This document shows positions 1 through 8,358 of a stretch of DNA of 64,000 nt, piece by piece. The number at the start of each line of letters is the position of its first letter. The first letter of the stretch is position 1. Position numbers and translations under genes: made by a program. Source of the DNA: VRUE01 sp036524775 (lineage in GTDB: Bacteria; Actinomycetota; Thermoleophilia; Solirubrobacterales; 70-9); assembly GCA_036524775.1 (NCBI GenBank), contig DATDBO010000045.1:8344-72343 (forward strand), written 5' to 3'. The notes below the pieces were generated by a model, which ran no database searches, was not told the DNA's origin, and was given only the letters and a program-made list of their open reading frames with translations.

Positions 1-294
1 TCCGAGCGCCGGGTGATGACGCGGCACGTGCTGCGCAACTCGCTGGTCCCGATCGTCACCCTCTTCGGCCTCGACTTCGGCGCGCTGCTCGGCGGGGCGA
101 TCCTCGTCGAGGGCGTCTTCAACCTCGACGGCATCGGTCTCTACGCCTATGAATCGCTGATCAACCTCGACCTGCCGCCGATCATGGCGATCACGCTCTT
201 CGGCGCCTTCTTCGTCGTCCTCTTCAACGCCCTGGTCGACCTCGCCTACGCCTTCCTCGACCCGAGGGTCAAGCTGGGGAGCTCGGCGCAGTGA
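1..294 (+). CDS. ABC peptide transporter permease, C-terminal part (DppB-like)
   Basis: The reading frame is open from the first base, so this is the 3' end of a gene that starts outside the window. The visible 97 residues hold the cytoplasmic EAA-type loop (SERRVMTRHVLRNSLVPIV), two hydrophobic segments and the DppB-type ending DLAYAFLDPRVKLG. In this family the protein is one of two inner-membrane permease subunits that import di- or oligopeptides or nickel. The gene lies 13 bases before the fused ATPase gene on the same strand, which supports one dpp/opp-type operon. The substrate cannot be told from this fragment. Confidence 0.85.
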   Translation, partial: SERRVMTRHVLRNSLVPIVTLFGLDFGALLGGAILVEGVFNLDGIGLYAYESLINLDLPPIMAITLFGAFFVVLFNALVDLAYAFLDPRVKLGSSAQ

Positions 295-307
295 GGGCGG
301 GTCGGCC

Positions 308-1954
308 GTGAGCGAGCGGGTCCTCAGCGTGGAGGGCATGCGGGTCGGCTTCGTCACCGAAGGGGGGCTGGTGCAAGCGGTCGACGGCGTCTCCTTCGAG
401 CTCGCCGCCGGCGAGGTGCTGGCGATCGTCGGCGAGTCGGGCTCGGGCAAGAGCGTCACCGCGCAGACGATCGTCGGCCTCACGCGCTCGCCCAACACGC
501 GCATCGAGGGCTTGGCGCGGCTGCGCGGCCGGGAGCTGATCGCGGCGAGCGAGGCGGATCTGCAGGGCGTGCGCGGGGCCGAGATCGCGATGATCTTCCA
601 GGACCCGATGACCTCGCTCAACCCGGTCTACCGGGTCGGGACGCAGATCGTCGAGGCGATCCAGGCGCACCGCCCGGAGACCGGCAAGGCCGCGGCTCGC
701 CGGAGGGCGATCGAGCTGCTCGACTCCGTCGGCATCCCAGAGCCGGCGCGGCGCGTCGACGGCTACCCGCACGAGCTCTCCGGCGGCATGCGGCAGCGGG
801 CGATGATCGCGATGGCGCTGGCGCTGGAACCCGAGGTGCTGATCGCCGACGAGCCGACGACGGCGCTCGACGTCACCGTCCAGGCGCAGATCCTGCGCCT
901 GTTGGCGCGACTGAACCGCGAGCGCGGCCTGGCGACGCTCTTGATCACCCACGACCTCGGCGTCGTCGCCGAGGTCGCCGACCGGGTCCTGGTCATGCAC
1001 GAGGGCAAGATCGTCGAGCGGGGTGTGGTCGACGAGATCTTCCACGCGCCCAAAGACCCCTACACCCGCAAGCTGCTCGGCGCGGTCCTGCGGCTCGACC
1101 AGGCCCCGCCGCTGCGACCCCCCCGCGGCGAGGCGCCGCTGCTCGAGGTCACCGACCTCGTCAAGCACTACTCGATCAAGCGAGGCCTCCTGATCGACCG
1201 CGAGGTCGGCCGCGTCCGCGCGGTGGACGGGGTCAGCTTCAGCGTCGAGCATGGCGAGACGCTCGGGCTCGTCGGCGAGTCGGGCAGCGGCAAGTCGACC
1301 CTCTCGCGGGCCGTGCTGCAGCTGATCGCGCCGACCTCCGGCTCGGTCCGCTTCGAGGGCCGCGAGATCGCCGGGCTCTCGCGGCGCAAGATGCGGCCGC
1401 TGCGGTGCGAGATGCAGATGATCTTCCAGGACCCTTACGCCTCGCTCAACCCGCGCAAGCGGATCGGCCAGATCGTCGGCGAGCCGCTGCGCCTGCACGG
1501 CCGCGCCTCCGGTGCGGAGCTGCGCGCCCAGGTCCAGGGCCTGCTCGAGCGGGTCGGCCTCGCGCCCGAGCACTACGACCGCTTCCCGCACGAGTTCTCC
1601 GGCGGGCAGCGCCAGCGGGTCGGCATCGCCCGGGCGCTCTCGCTGCGTCCGAAGCTGATCGTCGCCGACGAGCCCGTCTCCGCCCTCGACGTCTCGATCC
1701 GCGCCCAGATCCTCGATCTGCTCGCCGAGCTGCAGGAGGACTTCGGGCTCACCTACGTCTTCATCGCCCACGACATCGGCGTCGTCCGCCACGTCTCCGA
1801 CCGGATCGCGGTCATGCACGAAGGCAGGATCGTCGAGCAGGGCCCGGCCGACCGGGTCTGCGAGCGGCCCGAGGACCCCTACACCAGGACCCTGCTCGAA
1901 TCGGTGCCGGTGCCCGACCCGCGCGAGCGCCGGACGGACGACGCACCGGCTTAG
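308..1954 (+). CDS. Fused peptide ABC transporter ATPase (DppD-DppF in one chain)
   Basis: A 548-residue protein with two complete ABC ATPase halves. The first half has Walker A GESGSGKS at about residues 42-49, signature LSGGMRQR and Walker B VLIADEPTT. The second half, from about residue 275, has another GESGSGKS, FSGGQRQR and LIVADEPVS. Each half ends with the PYTRKLL/PYTRTLL oligopeptide-ATPase tail. The two halves correspond to the usually separate DppD and DppF subunits that energise peptide uptake. The start is GTG, 13 bases after the permease stop. No solute-binding protein or second permease is visible, so those genes probably lie upstream of the window. Confidence 0.92.
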   Translation: MSERVLSVEGMRVGFVTEGGLVQAVDGVSFELAAGEVLAIVGESGSGKSVTAQTIVGLTRSPNTRIEGLARLRGRELIAASEADLQGVRGAEIAMIFQDPMTSLNPVYRVGTQIVEAIQAHRPETGKAAARRRAIELLDSVGIPEPARRVDGYPHELSGGMRQRAMIAMALALEPEVLIADEPTTALDVTVQAQILRLLARLNRERGLATLLITHDLGVVAEVADRVLVMHEGKIVERGVVDEIFHAPKDPYTRKLLGAVLRLDQAPPLRPPRGEAPLLEVTDLVKHYSIKRGLLIDREVGRVRAVDGVSFSVEHGETLGLVGESGSGKSTLSRAVLQLIAPTSGSVRFEGREIAGLSRRKMRPLRCEMQMIFQDPYASLNPRKRIGQIVGEPLRLHGRASGAELRAQVQGLLERVGLAPEHYDRFPHEFSGGQRQRVGIARALSLRPKLIVADEPVSALDVSIRAQILDLLAELQEDFGLTYVFIAHDIGVVRHVSDRIAVMHEGRIVEQGPADRVCERPEDPYTRTLLESVPVPDPRERRTDDAPA

Positions 1955-1984
1955 CACCGCGGCTACTCGGGCACACTGTCGGGC

Positions 1985-2932
1985 ATGGGCCTTCCTCTCA
2001 GCCCCCCGATCAAGCCACAGCTGGCGCTGACCCGCAAAGAGCTGCCGCTCGGCGAGGAGTGGGCCTACGAGCAGAAGCTCGATGGCTTCCGCGCGATCGT
2101 CTTCGTCGACGGCGCAAGCGCCTATATCCAGTCGCGCGGAAGCAAAGACCTGACCCGCTACTTCCCCGAGCTGGGCTTCGCCCCCGGCCGCTACGTGCTC
2201 GACGGCGAGCTGGTCATCCGCGACAGCGAGGGGAACCTCGAATTCGACGCCCTGCAGCAGCGAATCCACCCGGCCGAGTCGCGGATCGCGCTGCTCTCGA
2301 AGGAGATCCCGACCGACTACGTCGCCTTCGACCTGCTCGCCGAGGAGGACGAGGCGCTGCTGGAGGCGCCACTCGCCGAGCGGCGCGCGCGGCTGGAGGC
2401 ACTGGCCGAGCGGACCGGGGTCGAGCTCTCGGAGCTGAGCCCCGACCCGGCGCGAGCCGAGGAGTGGCTGCGCAGGACCGAGGGCACGATCGCAAAGCAG
2501 CTCGATGCGCACTACCTGCCCGGCAAGCGCAAGGGGATGGCGAAGGTCAAGCGCGAGCGCGAGATCGATTGCGTCGTGATGGGCTGGCGACCGGGCAAAG
2601 AGGAGGGCACGGTCGGCTCGCTGATCCTCGGCCTCTACGGCGGCGGCGAGCTGCGCTCGGTCGGCCACATCTCGGGCTTCAGCATGGATGCCAAACGCAA
2701 CCTCCGCAAGCTCCTCTCCCCGCTCGAGACCGGCGACAGCGGCACGGCCGAGCCCAGCCGATGGACCGGTGGCCGCGACCTCGAGTGGGTGGCGCTGCGG
2801 CCGGAGCTGGTGATCGAAGTCGGCTACGACCACGCGGCCGCGGGTCGCATTCGCCATGGCGCGAGGTTCAGACGCTTCCGGGACGACAAAGACCCGCGCG
2901 AGTGCACCTTCGACCTGCTCGATGAAGGCTAG
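1985..2932 (+). CDS. ATP-dependent DNA ligase (LigC/LigD-ligase type)
   Basis: A 315-residue protein with the nucleotidyltransferase motif I EQKLDGFR near residue 31, where Lys would carry AMP. It also has the motif III-like VLDGELVI, an internal YVAFDLLA and a C-terminal OB-like part with EWVALRPELVIEVGYD. The size matches stand-alone LigC-type ligases and the ligase domain of LigD, which seal nicks in break or excision repair. No polymerase or nuclease domain is fused, and no ku gene is visible here. The stop overlaps the convergent YtoQ gene by four bases. Confidence 0.88.
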   Translation: MGLPLSPPIKPQLALTRKELPLGEEWAYEQKLDGFRAIVFVDGASAYIQSRGSKDLTRYFPELGFAPGRYVLDGELVIRDSEGNLEFDALQQRIHPAESRIALLSKEIPTDYVAFDLLAEEDEALLEAPLAERRARLEALAERTGVELSELSPDPARAEEWLRRTEGTIAKQLDAHYLPGKRKGMAKVKREREIDCVVMGWRPGKEEGTVGSLILGLYGGGELRSVGHISGFSMDAKRNLRKLLSPLETGDSGTAEPSRWTGGRDLEWVALRPELVIEVGYDHAAAGRIRHGARFRRFRDDKDPRECTFDLLDEG

Positions 2933-3390
2933 GAGAGCTTGCCCTCGATCGCGTAGCGGAGCACGGCGACCACCTGCTCGGGGGTGCGGGCGACGGCTTG
3001 GGCGGCGCGGTCGACCTCCTTCAGGGCGTGGTCGAGCTCGGGCTCGTGCAGGGTGACGTAGGGCTTGCCGAGGGCGGCGGCGCTGCCGGCGTCGAAGGCG
3101 GCGTTCCACTGGCGGTACTTGTCGCCGAAGCGGACGACGACGACATCGGCGTCGCGGAGCAGCGTCTGGGTGCGGATCGCATTGACGCCGGCGCCCATGT
3201 GGTCACGCCAGAACGGCTCGCCCTCCTCCCCCAGCGTCCCCACCCCGGCGTCGTCGGAAGCAGCGTGATCGGTGACCGGCGCCGAGAACTCGATCGGCAA
3301 CCCAGCCTCGCGCACCCCAGCTTCAATCCGCTCCCGCCAATCCGAATGGATCTCGCCGGCGAGGTAGACGTTCCAGGTGCGCTCAGCCAC
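2929..3390 (-). CDS. YtoQ-family protein (nucleoside deoxyribosyltransferase-like)
   Basis: A 153-residue protein with the YtoQ hallmarks: N-terminal VYLAGEIHSDWRERI, central DADVVVVRFGDKYRQWNAAFDAG and YVTLHEPELDHALKEVD. The fold family is related to nucleoside 2-deoxyribosyltransferases, but the YtoQ reaction is not established. The start is GTG with a good ribosome site (GAGGAGACCG just before it). It overlaps the end of the upstream dCTP deaminase-like gene by eight bases, so the two are probably translated from one message. That neighbour fits a role in nucleotide pool handling, which is inference. Confidence 0.8.
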   Translation of the reverse strand: MAERTWNVYLAGEIHSDWRERIEAGVREAGLPIEFSAPVTDHAASDDAGVGTLGEEGEPFWRDHMGAGVNAIRTQTLLRDADVVVVRFGDKYRQWNAAFDAGSAAALGKPYVTLHEPELDHALKEVDRAAQAVARTPEQVVAVLRYAIEGKLS

Positions 3391-4558
3391 CGGTCTCCTC
3401 GAAGTGCTTGCTCAGCATCGTCACCTGGCCCTGGTAGTTGGAGCCCAGCTGCTCGCCGTAGAGGCGCTCGGCGGGAGCGGCGGTGCGCTCCAGCGCCAGC
3501 TTGCAGACCGGCTGGCGATGCTCGACCATGAAGGAAACGTCGCGGGCGCGGACCTCGAGCGCCGCGCGGCTGCCGTGACGGCCTCCGGCGGGGTCGTAGC
3601 CGAAGCCGGGGTCGAAGAAGCCAGCGTAGTGGGTGCGCAGCTCTCCCGCGGTCGGGTCGTAGGCCATCATCTCGGCGGCGATCTGCGGCGGGATGCAGAC
3701 GCCCTCCGCCGAGAGCAAGAGGTAGAAGATCTCCGGCTCGAGCACGATCCGCCCGCCCGGCTCGGGATAGACCGGGTCCCAGTAGTCGGTCCAGCGGTAG
3801 GCGCGGATCCGCGAGAGGTCGATCGGCAGGCTGTTCTTCTTCGCCCGGTAGCCGACGATGCGGTCGCTCGGCCCGGAGAGGTCGACGCTGAGGAAGAGCC
3901 CCTCGGCGAGCGCCAGCTCCGACTCGCGCAGCGCATGGGAGTCGAGGTAGAGCAGCGGGAACTCGGCCTGCAGCTCGCGGATCTCGGGATCGGAGAGGCG
4001 CACGTCGCCGCGGGCGAGGCGCAGCTGGTTGAGCGAGAGCCCGGTCTGCACCTGGATCGCGAACGAGCGCGGCACGACCTCGAGGTAGAGCCGACCGCGA
4101 TAGCCGGGGCGGATCTCGTCGAAGCGGTGGTGGCGGTCGGTGAGCACCCGGGTGAAGACGTCGAGCCGGCCGGTCGAGCTCTTCGGGTTGGCCTTCGCCC
4201 GCACGTCGTCGGGCAGGGCCAGCTCCTCGATCAGCGGCACCAGATAGGGCCGGTCGCGCTCGAGCACCGCACCGTCGCGAAGGTCGATCCTCTGGAAGGC
4301 GAGCCCCTCGATCTTCTCCTCGACGGTCGAGTCGACGTCGGGCAGGAAGCTGCAGCGCAGCGCCCAGGCAAAGTCGCCGAGGCGCAGGTCGATGCTCGCC
4401 GGCTGGATCGCCTCCGGGCGGATCCGGTAGTCGCCGGAGCCGATCCACTCGGCGTCGATCGCCTCGCTCAGGGCCTGCGAGGGGAACACGCCGGGAACGG
4501 CCCCGCCCGGAGCCTCGGTCGCCGTGCCCCCTGCGGTAGCGCTCGCTTCGCTCGTCAT
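3383..4558 (-). CDS. 2'-deoxycytidine 5'-triphosphate deaminase (two-domain DCD type)
   Basis: About 391 residues from the ATG at 4558. The protein carries the DCD/dUTPase-like signature ALPDDVRAKANPKSSTGRLD and a repeated C-terminal half (FMVEHRQPVCKLALER). That is the long two-domain deaminase form rather than the 190-residue trimeric Dcd. The expected reaction is dCTP to dUTP plus ammonia, feeding dTMP synthesis. The ATG overlaps the stop of the upstream TetR gene in an ATGA motif, so the regulator and enzyme are translationally coupled. YtoQ follows with an eight-base overlap. Confidence 0.85.
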   Translation of the reverse strand: MTSEASATAGGTATEAPGGAVPGVFPSQALSEAIDAEWIGSGDYRIRPEAIQPASIDLRLGDFAWALRCSFLPDVDSTVEEKIEGLAFQRIDLRDGAVLERDRPYLVPLIEELALPDDVRAKANPKSSTGRLDVFTRVLTDRHHRFDEIRPGYRGRLYLEVVPRSFAIQVQTGLSLNQLRLARGDVRLSDPEIRELQAEFPLLYLDSHALRESELALAEGLFLSVDLSGPSDRIVGYRAKKNSLPIDLSRIRAYRWTDYWDPVYPEPGGRIVLEPEIFYLLLSAEGVCIPPQIAAEMMAYDPTAGELRTHYAGFFDPGFGYDPAGGRHGSRAALEVRARDVSFMVEHRQPVCKLALERTAAPAERLYGEQLGSNYQGQVTMLSKHFEETGG

Positions 4559-5193
4559 CCAGCGGAGATTATGCGCCGCGCCTCGGCGACGCCGAGGTAC
4601 GGAGAGAGCGCAAACTCGGCAAGTTCCGGGAAGAACTCGTCGATCCGGGCCGCTTCGCCGGCCAATACGCGGCGTCCGAGCAGCGAAGCGATGCCCCCGA
4701 CCACCGCCTCGTCCGTCTCCCGCGGCGTCCCCACCGCGCCGATCCCCGCCGGCGCTCCCTCGCGCAAGCAGGGGACGAAGCTCTCGACCGCCCCCTGAAA
4801 CCGCCCGTAGACGCTCGGCCCGGCGCGCAGGCCCTCGACCAGCAGCAGGTTGGCCTGTGCCGGCTGCGCCGCCAGGCGGGCGAGCGCCGCCCCCAGCCCG
4901 GCGCAGACCCCGTCGGCCCACTCGTCGCGATCGTCGCGTGCGGCGAGCACCTCCTCGCGCAGGCGCGCAACCGCGTCGTCGTAGGCGGCGAGGAAGCACT
5001 CGTCTTTGCTCTCGAAGTGGCGGTAGAAATCGCTCTTGGAGACGCTCGCGCGGGCGCTGATCGCCGACACCGTCGTCCGCTCGAAGCCATGGTCCTCGAG
5101 CAGGTCGGCGATCGCCGCGAGCAGGCGCTCGCGCTGGTGCTCGGCGACGAACTCGCGCGGGAGGCCGTGACGGCCGCGGGGAAGCTGCTTCAT
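4555..5193 (-). CDS. TetR/AcrR family regulator 1
   Basis: A 212-residue protein with an N-terminal TetR helix-turn-helix (about residues 20-70) containing TTVSAISARASVSKSDFYRH and the following FESKDECFLAAYD. The C-terminal ligand-binding half is alpha-helical and not specific enough to name a ligand. Two near-identical 17-base sites (5194-5210 and 5219-5235) sit directly upstream, the first touching the ATG, so autoregulation is likely. The gene is the first of a coupled unit with the dCTP deaminase-like gene. It is a paralogue of the next two TetR genes. Confidence 0.85.
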   Translation of the reverse strand: MKQLPRGRHGLPREFVAEHQRERLLAAIADLLEDHGFERTTVSAISARASVSKSDFYRHFESKDECFLAAYDDAVARLREEVLAARDDRDEWADGVCAGLGAALARLAAQPAQANLLLVEGLRAGPSVYGRFQGAVESFVPCLREGAPAGIGAVGTPRETDEAVVGGIASLLGRRVLAGEAARIDEFFPELAEFALSPYLGVAEARRIISAG

Positions 5194-5235
5194 GCAGCAC
5201 TAAAGTCTGCCGGCTACTGCAGTACTAAAGACTGC
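5194..5235. promoter_or_regulatory. Tandem 17-bp operator-like repeats before tetR1
   Basis: Two copies of GCAGNACTAAAGNCTGC lie at 5194-5210 and 5219-5235, 25 bases apart (about 2.4 helix turns). The second copy has perfect GCAGT/ACTGC arms. The first copy abuts the tetR1 start codon. The spacing and symmetry fit two regulator dimers, probably TetR1 itself. The position suggests a very short or absent 5' leader. Confidence 0.6.
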
Positions 5236-5263
5236 GGTTCCACTAAGGCGGTTCTACTACCAG

Positions 5264-5872
5264 CTACTCGGCCAGGCCGGCGCCGACGTAGGGCGACAGC
5301 ATGAACTCGCACAGTTCCGGCAGTAGATCCTCCGCCCGCTCGGCCTCGCCGCTGCGGATCTTGCGATAGACGATCCAGGCGACCCCGCCGACGAGCGTCT
5401 CGGCGATCGTCCCCGGCAGCCGCTTGTCCTGCGGCAGGATCTCCCGCGCGAGCGCGACGAGCGTCTCCATGGCGTCCTCGTAGCGCTTGGTCGTGGCCGG
5501 TGTCGCGGAGAGAGCCTCGATCATGCACATCCGCGCCAGGGTCGGCTGCTCGGCGACGTAGCCGAGGAAGGCCGCGAGGCCGCCCTCGATCCGGTCCTGC
5601 CACTCGCCCACCTCGGCGGCGCTGCCTTCCTCGACCCGGCGCAGCACCTCGTCGCGGGCGGAGTCGAAGGCGGCGAGGAAGACCTCCTCCTTGCCCTCGA
5701 AGTTGTCGTAGAGGGTTTTGCGGGCGACCCCGGCCCGTTTGACGATGTCGGAGATCTTCGTCGCCTCGTAGCCCTGCTCCGCGGTCAATTCGGCGAGAGC
5801 GTCCATGATGCGCCGCTGCTTGTGCTGCTGGATGAACTCGCGCGGGAGCGACGGGCGGGTGGAGGCGGGCAT
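5264..5872 (-). CDS. TetR/AcrR family regulator 2
   Basis: A 202-residue regulator starting at the ATG at 5872 (MPASTRPSLPREF). The helix-turn-helix is in EATKISDIVKRAGVARKTLYD, followed by NFEGKEEVFLAAFDSARDEV, nearly the same pattern as the flanking TetR proteins. The C-terminal half (LARMCMIEALSATPATTKRY) is a general TetR ligand domain. The frame stays open further upstream, but that part is antisense to the start of TetR3 and lacks a convincing start. It is divergent from TetR3 across about 106 bases. No target gene is apparent apart from the regulators themselves. Confidence 0.85.
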   Translation of the reverse strand: MPASTRPSLPREFIQQHKQRRIMDALAELTAEQGYEATKISDIVKRAGVARKTLYDNFEGKEEVFLAAFDSARDEVLRRVEEGSAAEVGEWQDRIEGGLAAFLGYVAEQPTLARMCMIEALSATPATTKRYEDAMETLVALAREILPQDKRLPGTIAETLVGGVAWIVYRKIRSGEAERAEDLLPELCEFMLSPYVGAGLAE

Positions 5873-5951
5873 CGCGGCAAGGATACCCGCGAAGGCGGAA
5901 TTTGGGACGCACGGTGGCAACTCTTTTGGTACCCTTGGGTGGCCTGCACAA

Positions 5952-5964
5952 TTTCTATAAGAAA
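5952..5964. promoter_or_regulatory. Inverted repeat between divergent tetR2 and tetR3
   Basis: TTTCT-ATA-AGAAA is a 13-base palindrome in the space between the two divergent TetR genes, in a locally AT-rich patch. It is well placed to act as an operator for either regulator. It also overlaps a possible -10 element (TATAAG) for tetR3. Confidence 0.4.
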
Positions 5965-5978
5965 CGCGTAGGTTCCTT

Positions 5979-6737
5979 ATGGCACAGGACAGGGTAATGC
6001 TCAGCAGGGAGAAGTTGGCGAACGCGGTCGGCGACCGCTGGTCCGAGGCTGAGCTGGACGAGGCGGTGGCGCTGCTGACGCGGGCCGACGGACGCTTCCC
6101 CGCCGGGGTGCGGACCTTGCACCCCGACCTGATCCGAGCGGTGCAGCGCGAGCGGCTGCTCGCCGCGATGATCAAGACCGTCACGGAGATCGGCTACAAC
6201 GCGCTGACGGTGCAGAACATCCTCACCAGGGCAGGCATCTCGCGACCGACCTTCTACGAGCAGTTCGAGGACAAGGAGGACTGCTTCCTCGCCGCCTTCG
6301 ACGCGGCGGCCGGGCGGATGAGGCAGCGCATCGAGGTGGCCGCCGCCGCCAAGGCGGACAACGGCTGGCGCGAGCAGCTGCGCAGCGGCATCGCCGAGCT
6401 GCTGCGCTTCATCGCAGAGGAGCCGGAGGACGCGCGCACCGCGATCGTCGAGGCGCGGGCCTCCAGCCCGGCCGGCTTGCGTCGCCGCGACGAGATGCTC
6501 GACAGCTACGCGACCTGCATCGACGCCCTGGTTCGGGAGGATCTGGACGAGAGGCCGTCGGCGATCGCCGCGGCGGGAGTCGTCGGGGGGATCGAATCGG
6601 TCCTCTACGCGCGCCTGCAGCGCGGCGAAACCGGCAAGCTCGACGCCCTCCTGCCCTCGCTGATGTACTTCGCCGTCCTCGCCTACGCCGGCCAGGAGGC
6701 CGCAGGCGAGGAGCTCGACGACGCCGCTCTGGCCTAG
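5979..6737 (+). CDS. TetR/AcrR family regulator 3
   Basis: A 252-residue regulator with an unusual 45-residue N-terminal extension before the TetR helix-turn-helix (ALTVQNILTRAGISRPTFYE, then QFEDKEDCFLAAFD). The C-terminal half is helical, with no recognisable ligand signature. The first ATG (5979) has a weak ribosome site. An in-frame ATG at 5997, preceded by AGGACAGGG, is a plausible alternative start giving 246 residues. The end overlaps the convergent MerR gene by four bases. Similarity to TetR1 and TetR2 around the helix-turn-helix suggests local duplication. Confidence 0.83.
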   Translation: MAQDRVMLSREKLANAVGDRWSEAELDEAVALLTRADGRFPAGVRTLHPDLIRAVQRERLLAAMIKTVTEIGYNALTVQNILTRAGISRPTFYEQFEDKEDCFLAAFDAAAGRMRQRIEVAAAAKADNGWREQLRSGIAELLRFIAEEPEDARTAIVEARASSPAGLRRRDEMLDSYATCIDALVREDLDERPSAIAAAGVVGGIESVLYARLQRGETGKLDALLPSLMYFAVLAYAGQEAAGEELDDAALA

Positions 6738-7510
6738 CGCCGCTTGCGCGAGCGCTTCTCGGGGCGGGCCGCGACGCGCAGCGTCCGCTCGCTCTCCTTC
6801 TCGACCGCCTCCCCCATCGCGATCTGGAAGGTGGCCTGCAGCGCGCCGGCGGCGAGCGGCCGCATCCGTTCGAGCGCCTCGCTCATCCGCGGCCAGTCGC
6901 GCTCGGGTCGGCCGGCGCGGTCGAAGGGCTGCCAGATCTCCTTGACGAAGAGGTCGACGAAGGCGCGGGCGACGCCGTCGGCATGGCGGCGCAGCTTCTC
7001 GGCCGTGACAAGCGCCCCCTCGGGGCCGATGCCGAGCTTGGCCAGCTCCGCCGCGGCGCCCAGCAGGCGCGGGCTGATCACCTCGACCCGCCCCTCGGGA
7101 AGGGTGCGGAAGATGCCCAGCTTTTCCGCCCGGCGGGTCAGCTTGGGGTCGCCGGCTTCGTCCCAGATCGCAGCCAGCTCCTCGGCCTCGATTATCTCCG
7201 GCGCCTCGTCTTCGAAGGGCGCTTTCAGGGCGCGGGTGAAGTCGAAGATCGCCGAAGCCGAGCCGTCGCCGCTGTCGAGCACGCGCCGGATCGCCTCCAG
7301 GTTGAGGCCGTCGGCCTGCATCTCCCGGGTCAGCTCGATTCGGGCGACGTGCTCCTCGCCGTAGTAGCCGGTGCGGCCGCGCACCGTCGGCGGCGGCAGC
7401 AGGCCACGCGTCTGGTGGGCGCGGATGTTGCGCACCGTCATCCCGGTCCGCTCGGCCAGCTGGCGGATCGTCATCTTGCCCTCGGCGGGCTTGGAGCCTT
7501 TGCTCGCCAT
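6734..7510 (-). CDS. MerR family transcriptional regulator
   Basis: A 258-residue protein. Its N-terminal MerR winged helix is clear: TIRQLAERTGMTVRNIRAHQ, then the wing GLLPPPTVRGRTGYYGEEH and the helix RIELTREMQADGLNLEAIRR. The remaining 150 residues form a helical effector region without the Cys/His metal loops of metal-sensing MerR proteins, so a small organic ligand or a protein signal is more likely. The extreme C-terminus is basic (RPEKRSRKRR). It ends tail-to-tail with TetR3, overlapping by four bases. Confidence 0.85.
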   Translation of the reverse strand: MASKGSKPAEGKMTIRQLAERTGMTVRNIRAHQTRGLLPPPTVRGRTGYYGEEHVARIELTREMQADGLNLEAIRRVLDSGDGSASAIFDFTRALKAPFEDEAPEIIEAEELAAIWDEAGDPKLTRRAEKLGIFRTLPEGRVEVISPRLLGAAAELAKLGIGPEGALVTAEKLRRHADGVARAFVDLFVKEIWQPFDRAGRPERDWPRMSEALERMRPLAAGALQATFQIAMGEAVEKESERTLRVAARPEKRSRKRR

Positions 7511-7550
7511 TCTCAGTCCATGGTATGTGGCCGACCCGCGAGTTTCGAGA

Positions 7551-8267
7551 TCAGCCGCTGAGCGGGAGACGCTGCCCGTTCATCTCCTGCGCCGCGTCGG
7601 AGCAGAGAAAGGCGATCGCCGCGGCGAGGTGCTCGGCAGGGGTGAAGGAGGAGAAATCCCCCTCCGGGCTCTCCGCGCGCATACGGGGCGTGAGGATCGC
7701 GTCGACGACGACGATGTTGGCCGTGGCGGAGCTGCCGGCGAAGCCGTCGGCGAGGGCCAGGGTCCAGGCCTCGGCTGCCGCCTTGGCGGCAGCGTATGCA
7801 GCGTTGGAATCGGTGGGCGCCTGGGCCTGCTTGGCGGAGACGAGGACGAAGCGACCGTGCTCGGAGGCCAGCAGAGCATCATGGAACGCACGCGTCGTGT
7901 GCTGAACCGTGCGGATCAATAGCTCGTGGAGCAGCTCCCAGTCCGCCGGCGGCGCCTCATGCAGTGGCGTTCCCCCACGCCAGCCACCGACCAGGTGCAG
8001 CAGCCCGTCGACGCGGCCGAAGCGCTCGAGCAGCGCCGCGCACCAGGCCCGGGTCGCCTCCTCGTCGAGCAGGTCGACGGCGCGACCGTCCCAACGCTCG
8101 GCCGGGAGGCCCGACGCGGTACCAACCTCATCGATCCGCGCTTGGTCGCGATCCGTGCCCGCGACCGTCGCCCCGGCGGCAGCAAGCCGCTCGGCGACGC
8201 TAGGCCCCAACCCACCGCCGACGCCGGCGATGGCGTAGACCCGGCCGTCGAGATCGCCTGCATTCAT
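7551..8267 (-). CDS. Short-chain dehydrogenase/reductase (SDR)
   Basis: About 238 residues with the Rossmann glycine motif AGVGGGLGPSVAERL at the N-terminus, the NAG-equivalent LLHLVGGW, a catalytic Ser in RFVLVSAKQ and the YAAAK catalytic Tyr/Lys pair. The substrate is unknown. The start is uncertain. ATG 8267 gives MNAGDLDGRVYAIAG, the usual distance to the glycine motif. ATG codons at 8276 and 8279 are also possible, and none has a strong ribosome site. It is divergent from the nuclease gene, and the interval holds the LexA-like box. Confidence 0.8.
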   Translation of the reverse strand: MNAGDLDGRVYAIAGVGGGLGPSVAERLAAAGATVAGTDRDQARIDEVGTASGLPAERWDGRAVDLLDEEATRAWCAALLERFGRVDGLLHLVGGWRGGTPLHEAPPADWELLHELLIRTVQHTTRAFHDALLASEHGRFVLVSAKQAQAPTDSNAAYAAAKAAAEAWTLALADGFAGSSATANIVVVDAILTPRMRAESPEGDFSSFTPAEHLAAAIAFLCSDAAQEMNGQRLPLSG

Positions 8268-8340
8268 TCGAGGCATCATCTCGTACGAGCTCGAAGTGCA
8301 TAAGGGGAAGAACGCCACGGCACGTTACGTCTGAAACTTA

Positions 8341-8358
8341 TGCGAACATCTGTTCGCA
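8341..8358. promoter_or_regulatory. LexA/DinR-type SOS box
   Basis: TGCGAACATCTGTTCGCA is a perfect 7-base inverted repeat that contains CGAAC-N4-GTTCG, the known Gram-positive and mycobacterial LexA core. It ends one base before the ATG of the nuclease ORF, so a bound repressor would block transcription start or elongation. Binding by LexA is inferred from the motif match. Confidence 0.72.

Noticed and set aside
269..3109. A 946-codon minus-strand frame and many similar long antisense frames across the window
   Set aside because: They mirror strong plus-strand genes, are rich in Arg/Ala/Asp/Gly from GC-biased codons and show no domain pattern; typical shadows in high-G+C DNA.
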